Shown one piece after another: positions 16,749 through 25,660 of a stretch of DNA of 33,754 bases. The position numbers and the translations under genes were made by a program. The DNA lies in assembly GCA_964483395.1 (NCBI GenBank), contig CAZABT010000020.1, forward strand, positions 1-33,754. Reading direction: 5' to 3'. The stretch comes from JAAYYM01 sp964483395. GTDB taxonomy: Bacteria > Bacillota > Clostridia > Lachnospirales > Lachnospiraceae. The notes beneath the pieces are model-generated. The model worked only from the letters and a program-made list of their open reading frames with translations. It did no database searches and had not been told where the DNA came from. Numbering within the stretch: position 1 is the stretch's first letter; every line of letters starts with the position of its first letter.

Positions 16749-16771
16749 TCATTCCGATGGGAACGGAATGA
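16749..16771 (+). other. Small hairpin between uppP and ftsK
   Basis: An 8-bp stem, TCATTCCG (16749-16756) with CGGAATGA (16764-16771), and a 7-base loop. No T run follows, so it is not a standard terminator. It could stabilise the uppP 3' end or modulate read-through into ftsK, whose ribosome site GGGAGG (16787-16792) lies 15 bases downstream. Confidence 0.4.
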
Positions 16772-16800
16772 TATGAGGATGAGAGTGGGAGGCAGAAGGA

Positions 16801-19275
16801 ATGGCTACAAGTTCCGGAAAAAGAAGGACGACTTCTGGAAATAAGGGGAAAAGAAAGCAAGCACCAAAAAAACAAAATCAAAACGGGCTGCAGGATGAAA
16901 TCATTATGCTGTTTGTTATGGCATTTTCCATATTGCTGCTGCTGAGCAACTTTGGATTGATTGGAAGCTTTGGCACCTTAATCAGCGGAGTGATGTTTGG
17001 CCTGTTTGGAATACCGGCTTATATTGCACCGGTGTTATTGTTTTTTGCCTGTGTATTTATGTTTGCAAACAAAGGAAATTCTGTTGCTGCGATCAAATGT
17101 GCCGCAGCTGTTGTGCTGTTTTTGATTATCTGTATTTTTTGTCAGCTTCTGTTCGGTCAGAACGAAACCATTTCAAGCATAAAAGAATTTTATCAGTTGT
17201 CTTCCGCCAATCAAGAAGGCGGCGGAATCATCGGCGGTGCCATTGGCAGATTGATGTGTAATACAATCAGCGTCGTTGGAACCTATGTTGTACTGATTAT
17301 ATTAGTGATAGCGTGTATTGTTTTGATTACGGAACGTTCTTTCTTCGGCGGTGTAAAAAAAGGCAGTGAGAAAATTTATCATACAGCCAAGGATGATGCG
17401 GTACGCAGAAAAGAACTGCGCAGAGAAAGAGAACTGGAACGGGCTCAAAGGGAAGAGGAAGAGGCAAAGGTTCCGCGGGCAGCCAAAAAGGTTTCCGGTG
17501 TTATGTTGAATACCACCTTGACCAAGGATGAAAAAAATACAGAGGATATCCACGAGATTTCTCCCGATGCGGATGATGCTTTTGATCGGATCAATATCAG
17601 AACAGCACATTCCATTGAACGCGTGGAGGAGCCAGAACCACACTACGAGCCGGAAGAGGCCGTTGCACCGGAACCGGAGGTAAAGCAGCCGGTACTTGTG
17701 CAGCAGGAACGAAAAAAAGCAGCCAAGCCGGTTGTGGAGGAGAAAGAACTTGATATTTCAAAGGATATTTCACAAAAGGCATCGGCTTCAGATATTGGGG
17801 ACACCTATCGTTTCCCAAGTGTCAATCTTTTAAAGAAGGGTGCAAGAAACAGCAATGCGGATTCTGAAAAGCAGCTAAAGGAAACAGCGAAAAAGCTGCA
17901 GCAGACCTTGAGCAACTTTGGGGTGAACGTGACGATTACGGACATTAGCCAGGGACCTACGGTCACTCGCTATGAGATGCAGCCGGAGCAGGGGGTCAAA
18001 GTCAGCAAGATTGTCGGCCTGACAGATGATATCAAGCTGAATCTGGCTGCTACAGATATCAGAATCGAAGCACCGATTCCGGGAAAAGCGGCTGTCGGTA
18101 TTGAAGTTCCCAACAAGGAAAACAGTGCTGTTATGTTCAGGGATCTGGTGGAATCAAAGGAATTTGAAGAATTTAACGGAAGTCTGGTTTTTGCGGTTGG
18201 CAAGGATATCGGCGGAAAAACAGTGGTCACCGATATTGCCAAGATGCCGCATCTGCTGATCGCCGGTGCGACCGGTTCAGGTAAATCCGTATGTATCAAT
18301 ACATTGATCATGAGCATATTATACAAGGCGCATCCTGATGATGTGAAGTTGATCATGATTGATCCCAAGGTGGTTGAACTGAGCGTATACAATCATATTC
18401 CGCATCTGATGATTCCTGTCGTAACAGATCCTAAGAAGGCAGCGGCGGCTCTTCACTGGGGCGTGGCGGAAATGACGGAACGATATAAGAAATTTGCAGA
18501 TCTGAATGTCAGGGATCTGAAGGGCTATAATAAAAAAGTGGCAGAGGTGACAGATGTTCCGGACGAGGAAAAACCTCAAAAGCTTCCGCAGATTGTCATT
18601 ATTGTAGATGAACTTGCAGATCTGATGATGGTCGCACCGGGCGAGGTAGAGGAATCTATCTGCCGTTTGGCGCAGCTTGCAAGAGCTGCCGGCATTCATC
18701 TGATCATTGCAACACAGAGACCGTCCGTAGATGTCATTACAGGTCTGATCAAAGCCAATATGCCAAGCCGTATTGCGTTCAGCGTATCCAGCGGTGTGGA
18801 TTCCAGAACCATTCTGGATATGATCGGTGCAGAAAAGCTGCTGGGTAAAGGCGATATGCTGTTCTATCCGCAGGGCTATTCCAAACCGGCTAGAATACAA
18901 GGCGCTTTCATCTCAGATCAGGAGGTGATGGATGTTGTCGAGTTCCTTGCAAAGCAGACGAAAGGACCGAATTACAGTGCCGATGTGGAAGAAAAGATTG
19001 CTAAGGCAGATGTTGGAACGGGCTTATCTGCGGATGGAGAATCTCTGTCGGACAGAGATGCCTATTTTGAAGAGGCAGCCAAGTTTATCATAGAAAAAGA
19101 TAAGGCTTCCATTGGAATGCTGCAGAGAGTATTTAAAATCGGCTTTAACAGAGCCGCCAGAATCATGGATCAGCTTGCGGATGCGGGTGTGGTAGGCGAA
19201 GAAGAGGGTACCAAGCCGAGGAAGGTACTGATGTCACCGGAAGAATTTGAAAATTTTATAGAGGAAAGTGTCTGA
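16801..19275 (+). CDS. ftsK: DNA translocase FtsK/SpoIIIE
   Basis: An 824-residue double-strand DNA pump that clears chromosomes from the division septum, or moves the forespore chromosome during sporulation. A basic N-terminus is followed by four membrane helices (about 30-180), a charged variable linker with many Glu and Pro (about 190-330), and the RecA-like motor. Walker A is GATGSGKS (489-496) and Walker B ends in D603-E604 within IVDELADLMM. The winged-helix gamma domain that reads orientation sequences is at about 757-824 (ASIGMLQRVFKIGFNRAARIMDQL). Sequence alone does not separate vegetative FtsK from SpoIIIE; the yqfC-yqfD genes further on mean the lineage has sporulation genes, so a dual role is plausible. 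Confidence 0.94.
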   Translation: MATSSGKRRTTSGNKGKRKQAPKKQNQNGLQDEIIMLFVMAFSILLLLSNFGLIGSFGTLISGVMFGLFGIPAYIAPVLLFFACVFMFANKGNSVAAIKCAAAVVLFLIICIFCQLLFGQNETISSIKEFYQLSSANQEGGGIIGGAIGRLMCNTISVVGTYVVLIILVIACIVLITERSFFGGVKKGSEKIYHTAKDDAVRRKELRRERELERAQREEEEAKVPRAAKKVSGVMLNTTLTKDEKNTEDIHEISPDADDAFDRINIRTAHSIERVEEPEPHYEPEEAVAPEPEVKQPVLVQQERKKAAKPVVEEKELDISKDISQKASASDIGDTYRFPSVNLLKKGARNSNADSEKQLKETAKKLQQTLSNFGVNVTITDISQGPTVTRYEMQPEQGVKVSKIVGLTDDIKLNLAATDIRIEAPIPGKAAVGIEVPNKENSAVMFRDLVESKEFEEFNGSLVFAVGKDIGGKTVVTDIAKMPHLLIAGATGSGKSVCINTLIMSILYKAHPDDVKLIMIDPKVVELSVYNHIPHLMIPVVTDPKKAAAALHWGVAEMTERYKKFADLNVRDLKGYNKKVAEVTDVPDEEKPQKLPQIVIIVDELADLMMVAPGEVEESICRLAQLARAAGIHLIIATQRPSVDVITGLIKANMPSRIAFSVSSGVDSRTILDMIGAEKLLGKGDMLFYPQGYSKPARIQGAFISDQEVMDVVEFLAKQTKGPNYSADVEEKIAKADVGTGLSADGESLSDRDAYFEEAAKFIIEKDKASIGMLQRVFKIGFNRAARIMDQLADAGVVGEEEGTKPRKVLMSPEEFENFIEESV

Positions 19276-19311
19276 TTGCCAATATGCCAAGCTGTGAGGA
19301 GGACCACAAGA

Positions 19312-20982
19312 ATGAAGACAGATATTGAGATCGCTCAGGAGGCGGAACTGCTTCCCATCAGAGAGATTGCAAAACAACTGGATATGACAGAGGATGATCT
19401 GGAACTGTATGGAAAATATAAAGCGAAGCTGTCAGAGGAGTATCTAAAGAAAATAGAGAACCGGGCAGACGGTAAGCTGATTTTGGTCACAGCCATCAAT
19501 CCGACACCTGCGGGTGAGGGAAAGACGACCACCAGCATTGGACTGGCACAGGCCTTTGCCAAGCTTGGCAAAAAAGCAATGCTTGCCTTGAGAGAACCTT
19601 CACTGGGCCCTTGCTTTGGCATAAAGGGCGGTGCAGCCGGAGGCGGATATGCGCAGGTAGTACCGATGGAAGAACTGAACTTGCATTTCACGGGGGATTT
19701 TCATGCAATTACCACTGCCAATAATCTTCTGGCGGCCTTGCTGGACAATCATATACAGCAGGGAAATGAAAAGAAGATCGATCCCAGAAGTGTTGTGTGG
19801 AAAAGGTGTCTGGATATCAATGACCGTGTCCTGAGAAATATTGTGGTAGGTCTCGGAAGCAAAACGGACGGGTTTGTGAGAGAAGATCATTTTGTCATTA
19901 CTGTGGCATCTGAAATCATGGCTGTTTTATGCTTGGCAGAGAATCTGCAGGATTTGAAGAAGCGTCTGGCACGCATTGTCGTGGCTTACGATTATGACGG
20001 AAATCCGGTTACTGCCGGTGACATCAATGCAGTCGGTTCTATGACGGCGCTGTTAAAGGATGCCATCAAGCCAAATCTGATTCAGACGTTGGAGCATACC
20101 CCGGCTTTGGTTCATGGAGGGCCGTTTGCGAACATTGCACATGGCTGCAACAGCATCAGAGCGACTAAAGCGGCATTAAAAATGGCAGATTACTGTATTA
20201 CCGAGGCGGGCTTTGGCGCAGACCTTGGTGCAGAAAAATTTTTTGATATCAAGTGTCGAATCGGTAACCTGAAACCGGATGCGGCTGTGCTCGTTGCAAC
20301 AGTCAGAGCTTTGAAGTATAACGGTGGTGTTCCAAAAAGCGAACTCGGAACAGAAAATATAGAAGCGCTGCAAAAAGGCATTTTCAATCTGGAAAAGCAT
20401 ATAGAAAATCTACAGAAATTCGGAGTACCGGTTGTAGTAACGCTGAATGCTTTTGTGACAGATACGGAACGTGAGAATACTTTTATACGGGAATTCTGTG
20501 AAGCACGCAATTGTGAGTTTGCCTTGTCAGAGGTATGGAAATCCGGTGGTGAAGGCGGAACTGCGTTGGCACAAAAGGTACTGCAGACCTTGGAACATAA
20601 AAAAAGCTGCTTTCATCCGATTTATGAATCAGAGCTGTCACTGCAGGAAAAGATAGAAGTAATTGCAAAAGAACTTTACGGAGCAGATGGAGTGACTTAT
20701 GCTGCCGGTGCAGTGAAGGAACTAAAGCATATGGAGGAGCTGGGCTTCGGAAATCTGCCTGTTTGTATGGCCAAAACACAATACTCTTTGTCAGATGATG
20801 CGACAAAGCTCGGAAGACCGACCGGCTTCAAAATCAATGTCAGAGAAGTATATGCGTCTGCAGGTGCCGGCTTTATTGTTGCTGTGACAGGTTCCATTAT
20901 GACGATGCCGGGATTGCCGAAGCAGCCGGCCGCATACAGCATTGATGTAGATGAGAACGGAAAAATTACAGGATTATTCTGA
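19312..20982 (+). CDS. fhs: Formate--tetrahydrofolate ligase
   Basis: A 556-residue enzyme that joins formate to tetrahydrofolate with ATP, giving 10-formyl-THF for purines, formyl-Met-tRNA and, in acetogens, the methyl branch of the Wood-Ljungdahl pathway. Marks: TPAGEGKTTTSIGL (P-loop with K71), EPSLGPCFGIKGGAAGGGYAQ, and LHFTGDFHAITTANNLL. I chose ATG 19312 because GAGGAGG at 19296-19302 is nine bases upstream and the resulting length equals the family norm; an in-frame TTG at 19276, directly after the ftsK stop, would add 12 unrelated residues. folD follows 18 bases later, so the two steps of one-carbon interconversion are co-expressed. Confidence 0.96.
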   Translation: MKTDIEIAQEAELLPIREIAKQLDMTEDDLELYGKYKAKLSEEYLKKIENRADGKLILVTAINPTPAGEGKTTTSIGLAQAFAKLGKKAMLALREPSLGPCFGIKGGAAGGGYAQVVPMEELNLHFTGDFHAITTANNLLAALLDNHIQQGNEKKIDPRSVVWKRCLDINDRVLRNIVVGLGSKTDGFVREDHFVITVASEIMAVLCLAENLQDLKKRLARIVVAYDYDGNPVTAGDINAVGSMTALLKDAIKPNLIQTLEHTPALVHGGPFANIAHGCNSIRATKAALKMADYCITEAGFGADLGAEKFFDIKCRIGNLKPDAAVLVATVRALKYNGGVPKSELGTENIEALQKGIFNLEKHIENLQKFGVPVVVTLNAFVTDTERENTFIREFCEARNCEFALSEVWKSGGEGGTALAQKVLQTLEHKKSCFHPIYESELSLQEKIEVIAKELYGADGVTYAAGAVKELKHMEELGFGNLPVCMAKTQYSLSDDATKLGRPTGFKINVREVYASAGAGFIVAVTGSIMTMPGLPKQPAAYSIDVDENGKITGLF

Positions 20983-21000
20983 CAAAGGAGAACAATCAAT

Positions 21001-21837
21001 ATGACACAGATGATAGACGGAAAACTAATCTCAGCGCAGATCAAGGAGGAACTGAAGGAAGAGGTAGCTGCACTGAAGGAGCAGGGAAAGAGCGTTACTT
21101 TGGCCGTGATCCAGGTCGGAAACGATCCGGCATCTACGGTCTATGTCGGAAATAAGAAAAAAGCCTGTGCCTACATCGGAATCGAATCACAGGCATATGA
21201 ACTGCCGGAGGAAACATCCGAGGAGGAACTGCTGCAATTGATTGCACGGCTGAATCAGGATGTGCATGTGAACGGAATCCTTGTACAGCTGCCGGTTCCG
21301 AAGCAGATCAATGAAGCAAAGATCATACAGGCAATCAGTCCGGATAAGGATGTTGACGGATTTCATCCGATTTCAGTAGGCAGACTTTGTATCGGAGAGA
21401 AGGGGTTTGTTTCCTGTACTCCGGCTGGTATCATACAATTGTTAAAAAGATCCGGTATTGAAATTGCCGGAAAGGAATGTGTTGTAATCGGCAGAAGTAA
21501 TATTGTCGGAAAACCGATGGCGATGCTGTTGCTGAGAGAGAATGGTACAGTGACCGTAACCCATTCCAAAACTAAGGATTTGAAAGCGGTTGCCAAGAGA
21601 GCAGATATTCTTGTGGTAGCGATTGGAAAGCCTAAAATGATTAACCGGGACTATGTGAAAGAAGGAGCCGTAGTGATTGATGTAGGAATACATCGCAACG
21701 AGGAAGGAAAGCTGTGCGGAGATGTAGACTATGATGATGTTGCATCTGTCTGCAGTGCTATTACACCGGTTCCCGGAGGCGTAGGTCCCATGACGATTGC
21801 CATGCTGATGCATAATTGCGTGGAATCAGTCAGATAA
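21001..21837 (+). CDS. folD: Bifunctional methylene-THF dehydrogenase / methenyl-THF cyclohydrolase
   Basis: A 278-residue NADP-dependent enzyme that interconverts 5,10-methylene-THF, 5,10-methenyl-THF and 10-formyl-THF. The cyclohydrolase/dehydrogenase active site is seen as Y48 and K52 in STVYVGNKKKAC. Other signatures are VQLPVPKQIN, DKDVDGFHP, TPAGIIQLLKR, the cofactor loop VVIGRSNIVGKPMA, and the C-terminal PVPGGVGPMTIAMLMHN. Length is normal. An AAAGGAG ribosome site precedes the ATG. It works directly on the product of the fhs gene just upstream. Confidence 0.96.
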   Translation: MTQMIDGKLISAQIKEELKEEVAALKEQGKSVTLAVIQVGNDPASTVYVGNKKKACAYIGIESQAYELPEETSEEELLQLIARLNQDVHVNGILVQLPVPKQINEAKIIQAISPDKDVDGFHPISVGRLCIGEKGFVSCTPAGIIQLLKRSGIEIAGKECVVIGRSNIVGKPMAMLLLRENGTVTVTHSKTKDLKAVAKRADILVVAIGKPKMINRDYVKEGAVVIDVGIHRNEEGKLCGDVDYDDVASVCSAITPVPGGVGPMTIAMLMHNCVESVR

Positions 21838-21864
21838 TCTCGATAGAAATGAGTGTGGATATTT

Positions 21865-23295
21865 ATGGTATGTCCCAACTGTAATACGGAGCTTCCAAAG
21901 GGTCATCTCTATTGCGAAAAATGTGGAACCGAAATACAGATTGTTCCTATATTCGAGCCTGAAGTGGAAGAAAGTATTAATGAGACGTTATCAAGTGTCG
22001 CAGATATTATCGTAGAGGACAGTGATCTGTCCCAAACGAATCATCCAAAGACAAAAACCCGAAAAAAGAGACCGAACAAAAAGATCATCCTATATGGTCT
22101 GCTCGGTCTTTTTGTGATGTGCTCCATTGCCATGCTCAGTGTAAAGGTCAACCAATACTGTTCTTTTGATTATCAATATCAGAAAGCACAGGAGTGCTTT
22201 AACGGAAAGCATTATGAGGAAGCTGCCGGTTTTGTCAAAAGAGCGATTGAACTTGACCGTACACAGGCAGATGCGCAGATGCTTTTGTCGGATCTTTATG
22301 TGCAGAATGAAAAATATGATGAAGCGCTGGCTGTCTTACTGCCGCTTCTGGATACAGAGGCTGATCTGCAGAGCCTGTACGAACGGATTATTTTCATATA
22401 TGTACAGAAATCGGATTATCCTGCAATTCATCAATTGCTGGAGTCTTGTACGAATGTGGAACTTGTTTCACAGTTTGCTCAATATATTTCAGATCCGCCG
22501 GAATTCAGTCTGGAAGAGGGAACCTATGATAAGAAACAGGTGTTAAAGCTGATGTCGGCAGATACCGGCGAAATATTTTACACGGATGACGGAAGCGACC
22601 CGACTTCCGCAGGCAGAAAATATACAGTACCGCTCAAACTGGAGGATGGAAGGTATGAAATCAAGGCGGTTTGCGTGAATGCAAACGGGATTTCCAGTGA
22701 GGTCGTTACACGTGTCTATCAAATAGAACTGGCAATACCGGTTGAAACAATGGTGTCTCCGCAGAGCGGAACCTATACCAGCCCGGAACCGATTACGGCA
22801 ATACGTGTGCCGGAGGATGGTGCAGTGATCTATTATACGGATGACGGTTCCGAGCCAAATGAGGAATCCATGGTATACACCAATCCGATTCCAATGCCGC
22901 TGGGCCAGAGCCATTTTAGGTTTGTTGCCATCAACACAGACGGCATGCGCAGTCTGGAAACCGAAGTCAGCTATCAATTGAAAATCATATCCTTGATCGA
23001 TACGGCAACGGCAGAAAATGCAGTCGTTATGACATTGTATGGAAAAGGACAGCTTACAGATATTACAGGAACCGCCAAGGACGGCTCCAAATATCGTTAT
23101 ATTTGTAATGCGGCCGCAAAGGCAGGCACGCGCATCTATTATTTGGTAGAGGAGTTCAAAATGACGGACGGAAAACCGGTCAGCACGGGTCGATATTTCG
23201 GAGTGGATGTCAGAACCGGAGAACTGTATCATGTGACGATCAATGCGGATACGGGAGCCTTTGAATTTTCATTATTTTCGCTGTTCTTTAACTGA
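21865..23295 (+). CDS. Zinc-ribbon / TPR / chitobiase-C-like domain membrane protein (function unknown)
   Basis: A 476-residue protein with an unusual layout. A zinc ribbon (C3, C6, C17, C20) sits at the very N-terminus, followed by an acidic and then basic linker, one membrane helix (about 74-95), TPR-like helices (about 102-200, e.g. HYEEAAGFVKRAIELD), and two copies of an FN3-associated/CHB_HEX_C-type module (about 213-287 and 296-372). Both copies carry IFYTDDGSDP or IYYTDDGSEP. A C-terminal domain of about 95 residues is unassigned. By the positive-inside rule the ribbon is cytoplasmic and the rest outside. Start: ATG 21865 gives the usual MVCPNC opening; a GTG at 21853 is also possible, and neither has a strong ribosome site. 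It lies between folD and nfnA without an evident functional link. Confidence 0.87.
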   Translation: MVCPNCNTELPKGHLYCEKCGTEIQIVPIFEPEVEESINETLSSVADIIVEDSDLSQTNHPKTKTRKKRPNKKIILYGLLGLFVMCSIAMLSVKVNQYCSFDYQYQKAQECFNGKHYEEAAGFVKRAIELDRTQADAQMLLSDLYVQNEKYDEALAVLLPLLDTEADLQSLYERIIFIYVQKSDYPAIHQLLESCTNVELVSQFAQYISDPPEFSLEEGTYDKKQVLKLMSADTGEIFYTDDGSDPTSAGRKYTVPLKLEDGRYEIKAVCVNANGISSEVVTRVYQIELAIPVETMVSPQSGTYTSPEPITAIRVPEDGAVIYYTDDGSEPNEESMVYTNPIPMPLGQSHFRFVAINTDGMRSLETEVSYQLKIISLIDTATAENAVVMTLYGKGQLTDITGTAKDGSKYRYICNAAAKAGTRIYYLVEEFKMTDGKPVSTGRYFGVDVRTGELYHVTINADTGAFEFSLFSLFFN

Positions 23296-23303
23296 AAATG
23301 GTA

Positions 23304-23332
23304 TTGCCTTTTGAACAGCTTTGAATTATGAT
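23304..23332 (+). promoter_or_regulatory. Possible promoter for the Nfn genes
   Basis: TTGCCT (23304-23309) and TATGAT (23327-23332) are 17 bases apart, in the 76-base gap between the upstream stop codon and the nfnA ATG. The -35 box matches only in part, so this is tentative. Confidence 0.35.
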
Positions 23333-23371
23333 GATAAATAGCGAATATTTATGGAAGAAGGAGTAATCAAA

Positions 23372-24262
23372 ATGTACAAAATATTGAAAGCGGAAACGCC
23401 GGCTGAAAACATTTACATGATGATTGTGGAAGCAGCACGTGTCGCAAAGACATGTCTTCCTGGACAGTTTGTCATAGTGAAGATGGATGAAAAGGGCGAG
23501 AGGATCCCATTGACGATCTGTGACTACAGCAGAGAAGCAGGAACAGTGACAATCGTATTTCAGGTGGTTGGTGCATCTACGGAAAAGATGTCTAAATTGA
23601 AGGCCGGAGATGCGTTCAGAGATTTTACAGGCCCTCTGGGACAGCCCTCCGAGTTCGTACATGAGCAGATAGAAGTATTGAAAAATAAAAAGATCTTATT
23701 TGTGGCAGGCGGAGTCGGAACGGCTCCGGTATATCCGCAGGTAAAGTGGCTGCATGAGCAGGGCGTGGATGCCGATGTCATCGTAGGTGCCAAGAATCAT
23801 GAACTGCTGATCTTGGAGCAGGAGATGGAGGCTGTTGCGGGAAACCTGTATATTACAACAGACGATGGCTCCTATAAGAGAAAAGGAATGGTTACCGAGG
23901 TCATTAAGGATCTCGTACAGAATGAAGGCAGAAAATATGACGTATGTGTGGCCATTGGGCCGATGATTATGATGAAGTTTGTATGTCTGCTGACAAAAGA
24001 ACTTGGTCTTCCGACTATCGTCAGCATGAATCCAATCATGGTAGACGGTACCGGCATGTGCGGAGCCTGCAGACTGACCGTGGACGGCAAGGTGAAGTTT
24101 GCGTGCGTTGATGGTCCGGAATTTGACGGTCATGCCGTTAATTTTGATGAAGCTATGAAGCGCCAGCAGCTTTATAAGACACAGGAAGGCCGTGCCATGC
24201 TGAAGTTGAAGGAAGGCGATACGCATCACGGAGGATGCGGAAATTGCGGAGGTGATCAATAA
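23372..24262 (+). CDS. nfnA: NfnA-type FAD/[2Fe-2S] subunit (NADH-side ferredoxin-NADP oxidoreductase; sulfide dehydrogenase-like)
   Basis: A 296-residue flavoprotein of the ferredoxin-NADP reductase fold: an FAD domain with IPLTICDYS (about residues 48-56), an NAD domain with FVAGGVGTAPVYPQVKWL, and a C-terminal [2Fe-2S] site. Likely ligands are D225, C230, C233 and C245 in VDGTGMCGAC...FAC; use of one Asp with three Cys is known for Nfn. Together with the next gene it would form the bifurcating NADH-dependent reduced ferredoxin:NADP+ oxidoreductase of anaerobes. Close relatives are annotated as sulfide dehydrogenase or dihydroorotate dehydrogenase electron-transfer subunits. I chose ATG 23372, eight bases after GAAGGAG (23357-23363). 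The stop overlaps the nfnB ATG by one base. Confidence 0.87.
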   Translation: MYKILKAETPAENIYMMIVEAARVAKTCLPGQFVIVKMDEKGERIPLTICDYSREAGTVTIVFQVVGASTEKMSKLKAGDAFRDFTGPLGQPSEFVHEQIEVLKNKKILFVAGGVGTAPVYPQVKWLHEQGVDADVIVGAKNHELLILEQEMEAVAGNLYITTDDGSYKRKGMVTEVIKDLVQNEGRKYDVCVAIGPMIMMKFVCLLTKELGLPTIVSMNPIMVDGTGMCGACRLTVDGKVKFACVDGPEFDGHAVNFDEAMKRQQLYKTQEGRAMLKLKEGDTHHGGCGNCGGDQ

Positions 24263-25647
24263 TGGACGTATTGAAGAAGGTACCTGTCAGAGAGCAGGAT
24301 GCGAAGGTCAGAGCAACCAATTTTGAAGAAGTCTGCTATGGATATAATGAAGAAGAAGCACGTGAGGAGGCTTCACGCTGCATTAATTGTAAAAATGCGA
24401 AATGTATAGAGGGATGTCCGGTATCCATCAATATTCCGGCTTTCATACATGAAGTCAAAGAAGGCAACATTGAGGAAGCAAGCAAAATTATCGGCGAATC
24501 CTCTGCGCTTCCGGCAGTCTGCGGACGTGTTTGCCCACAGGAAAGCCAATGTGAGCAGAGATGTATCCGTGGCATCAAGGGAGAGCCGGTTTCCATCGGA
24601 AAGCTTGAGAGATTCACGGCTGACTGGGCAAGAGAACACGGCATCAAGCCCGAGCCTCCAAAGCAGAAGAATGGTAAAAAGGTAGCTGTCATAGGTTCCG
24701 GTCCTGCAGGCTTGACCTGTGCGGGAGATCTTGCAAAGCTGGGCTATGATGTTACGATATTTGAAGCACTGCATGAAGCAGGCGGAGTATTGGTGTACGG
24801 TATTCCGGAGTTTCGTCTGCCGAAAAGCAAAGTTGTACAGAAGGAAATTGAAAATGTAAAGCATCTGGGTGTGAAAATTGAAACCAATGTTGTCATTGGT
24901 AAATCGACGACCATAGATGAACTTTTAGAGGAAGAAGGCTTTGAGGCCATTTTCATTGGTTCCGGTGCAGGACTGCCTAAGTTTATGGGAATCCCGGGCG
25001 AAAATGCCAACGGAGTATTTTCTGCAAATGAATATTTGACACGAAGCAATCTGATGAAGGCATTTGATGAGCAATATGATACACCGATCATGATCGGTAA
25101 GAAGGTTGCTGTAGTCGGTGGCGGCAATGTAGCAATGGATGCAGCCAGAACGGCACTCAGACTTGGTGCTGAGGTGCATATCGTATACAGAAGAAGTGAA
25201 GAAGAACTTCCGGCCAGAGTCGAGGAAGTACATCATGCTAAGGAAGAAGGAATCATTTTCAATCTGTTGACCAATCCTACTGAAATCATGACCGATGGAA
25301 ATGGTTGGGTCAAGGGCATGAAATGCGTGGAAATGGAACTGGGAGAGCCGGATGAGTCAGGAAGAAGACGTCCGGTCGTAAAAGCAGATTCAGAATTTGA
25401 AATGGAACTGGATACGGTCATCATGTCTCTCGGAACATCACCGAATCCTTTGATTTCTTCTACAACAGAGGGACTGGAAGTGAATCGCTGGAAGTGTATC
25501 GTAGCAGATGAAGAACACGGAAAAACCTCCAAAGAGGGTGTTTATGCAGGTGGTGATGCCGTAACAGGTGCAGCAACGGTCATTCTTGCAATGGGTGCAG
25601 GAAAAGCAGGAGCAAAGGGAATAGACGAGTATCTTTCAAATAAGTAA
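24262..25647 (+). CDS. nfnB: NfnB-type FAD/[4Fe-4S] subunit (glutamate synthase small-chain-like)
   Basis: A 461-residue protein built like the glutamate synthase beta subunit. N-terminal cysteines for two [4Fe-4S] clusters are C40, C43, C48, C52 and C87, C91, C97, C101. The FAD site is VIGSGPAG (143-150) and the NADPH site is VVGGGNVAMDAA (284-295), followed by VYRRSEEELPAR. In many genomes such genes are labelled gltA or gltD, but no glutamate synthase large subunit is present and the gene is coupled to the NfnA-like gene, so an Nfn complex is more likely. It would bifurcate electrons between ferredoxin, NADH and NADPH. A near-perfect GGAGGTGAT ribosome site (24248-24256) lies inside the end of nfnA. 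Confidence 0.88.
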   Translation: MDVLKKVPVREQDAKVRATNFEEVCYGYNEEEAREEASRCINCKNAKCIEGCPVSINIPAFIHEVKEGNIEEASKIIGESSALPAVCGRVCPQESQCEQRCIRGIKGEPVSIGKLERFTADWAREHGIKPEPPKQKNGKKVAVIGSGPAGLTCAGDLAKLGYDVTIFEALHEAGGVLVYGIPEFRLPKSKVVQKEIENVKHLGVKIETNVVIGKSTTIDELLEEEGFEAIFIGSGAGLPKFMGIPGENANGVFSANEYLTRSNLMKAFDEQYDTPIMIGKKVAVVGGGNVAMDAARTALRLGAEVHIVYRRSEEELPARVEEVHHAKEEGIIFNLLTNPTEIMTDGNGWVKGMKCVEMELGEPDESGRRRPVVKADSEFEMELDTVIMSLGTSPNPLISSTTEGLEVNRWKCIVADEEHGKTSKEGVYAGGDAVTGAATVILAMGAGKAGAKGIDEYLSNK

Positions 25648-25660
25648 AGGGGAAATTACA

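Noticed and set aside
16749..16771. Terminator after uppP
   Set aside because: The hairpin has no following T run and is short, so it was listed only as a small RNA hairpin.
22543..23232. 229-codon minus-strand frame opposite the zinc-ribbon/TPR gene
   Set aside because: Antisense shadow with Cys/His/Arg-rich composition; the plus-strand frame has clear repeated domains.
24262..25647. Genuine glutamate synthase small subunit (gltD)
   Set aside because: No large subunit is nearby and the gene is coupled to an NfnA-type partner; the fold is shared, so an Nfn role is more likely.
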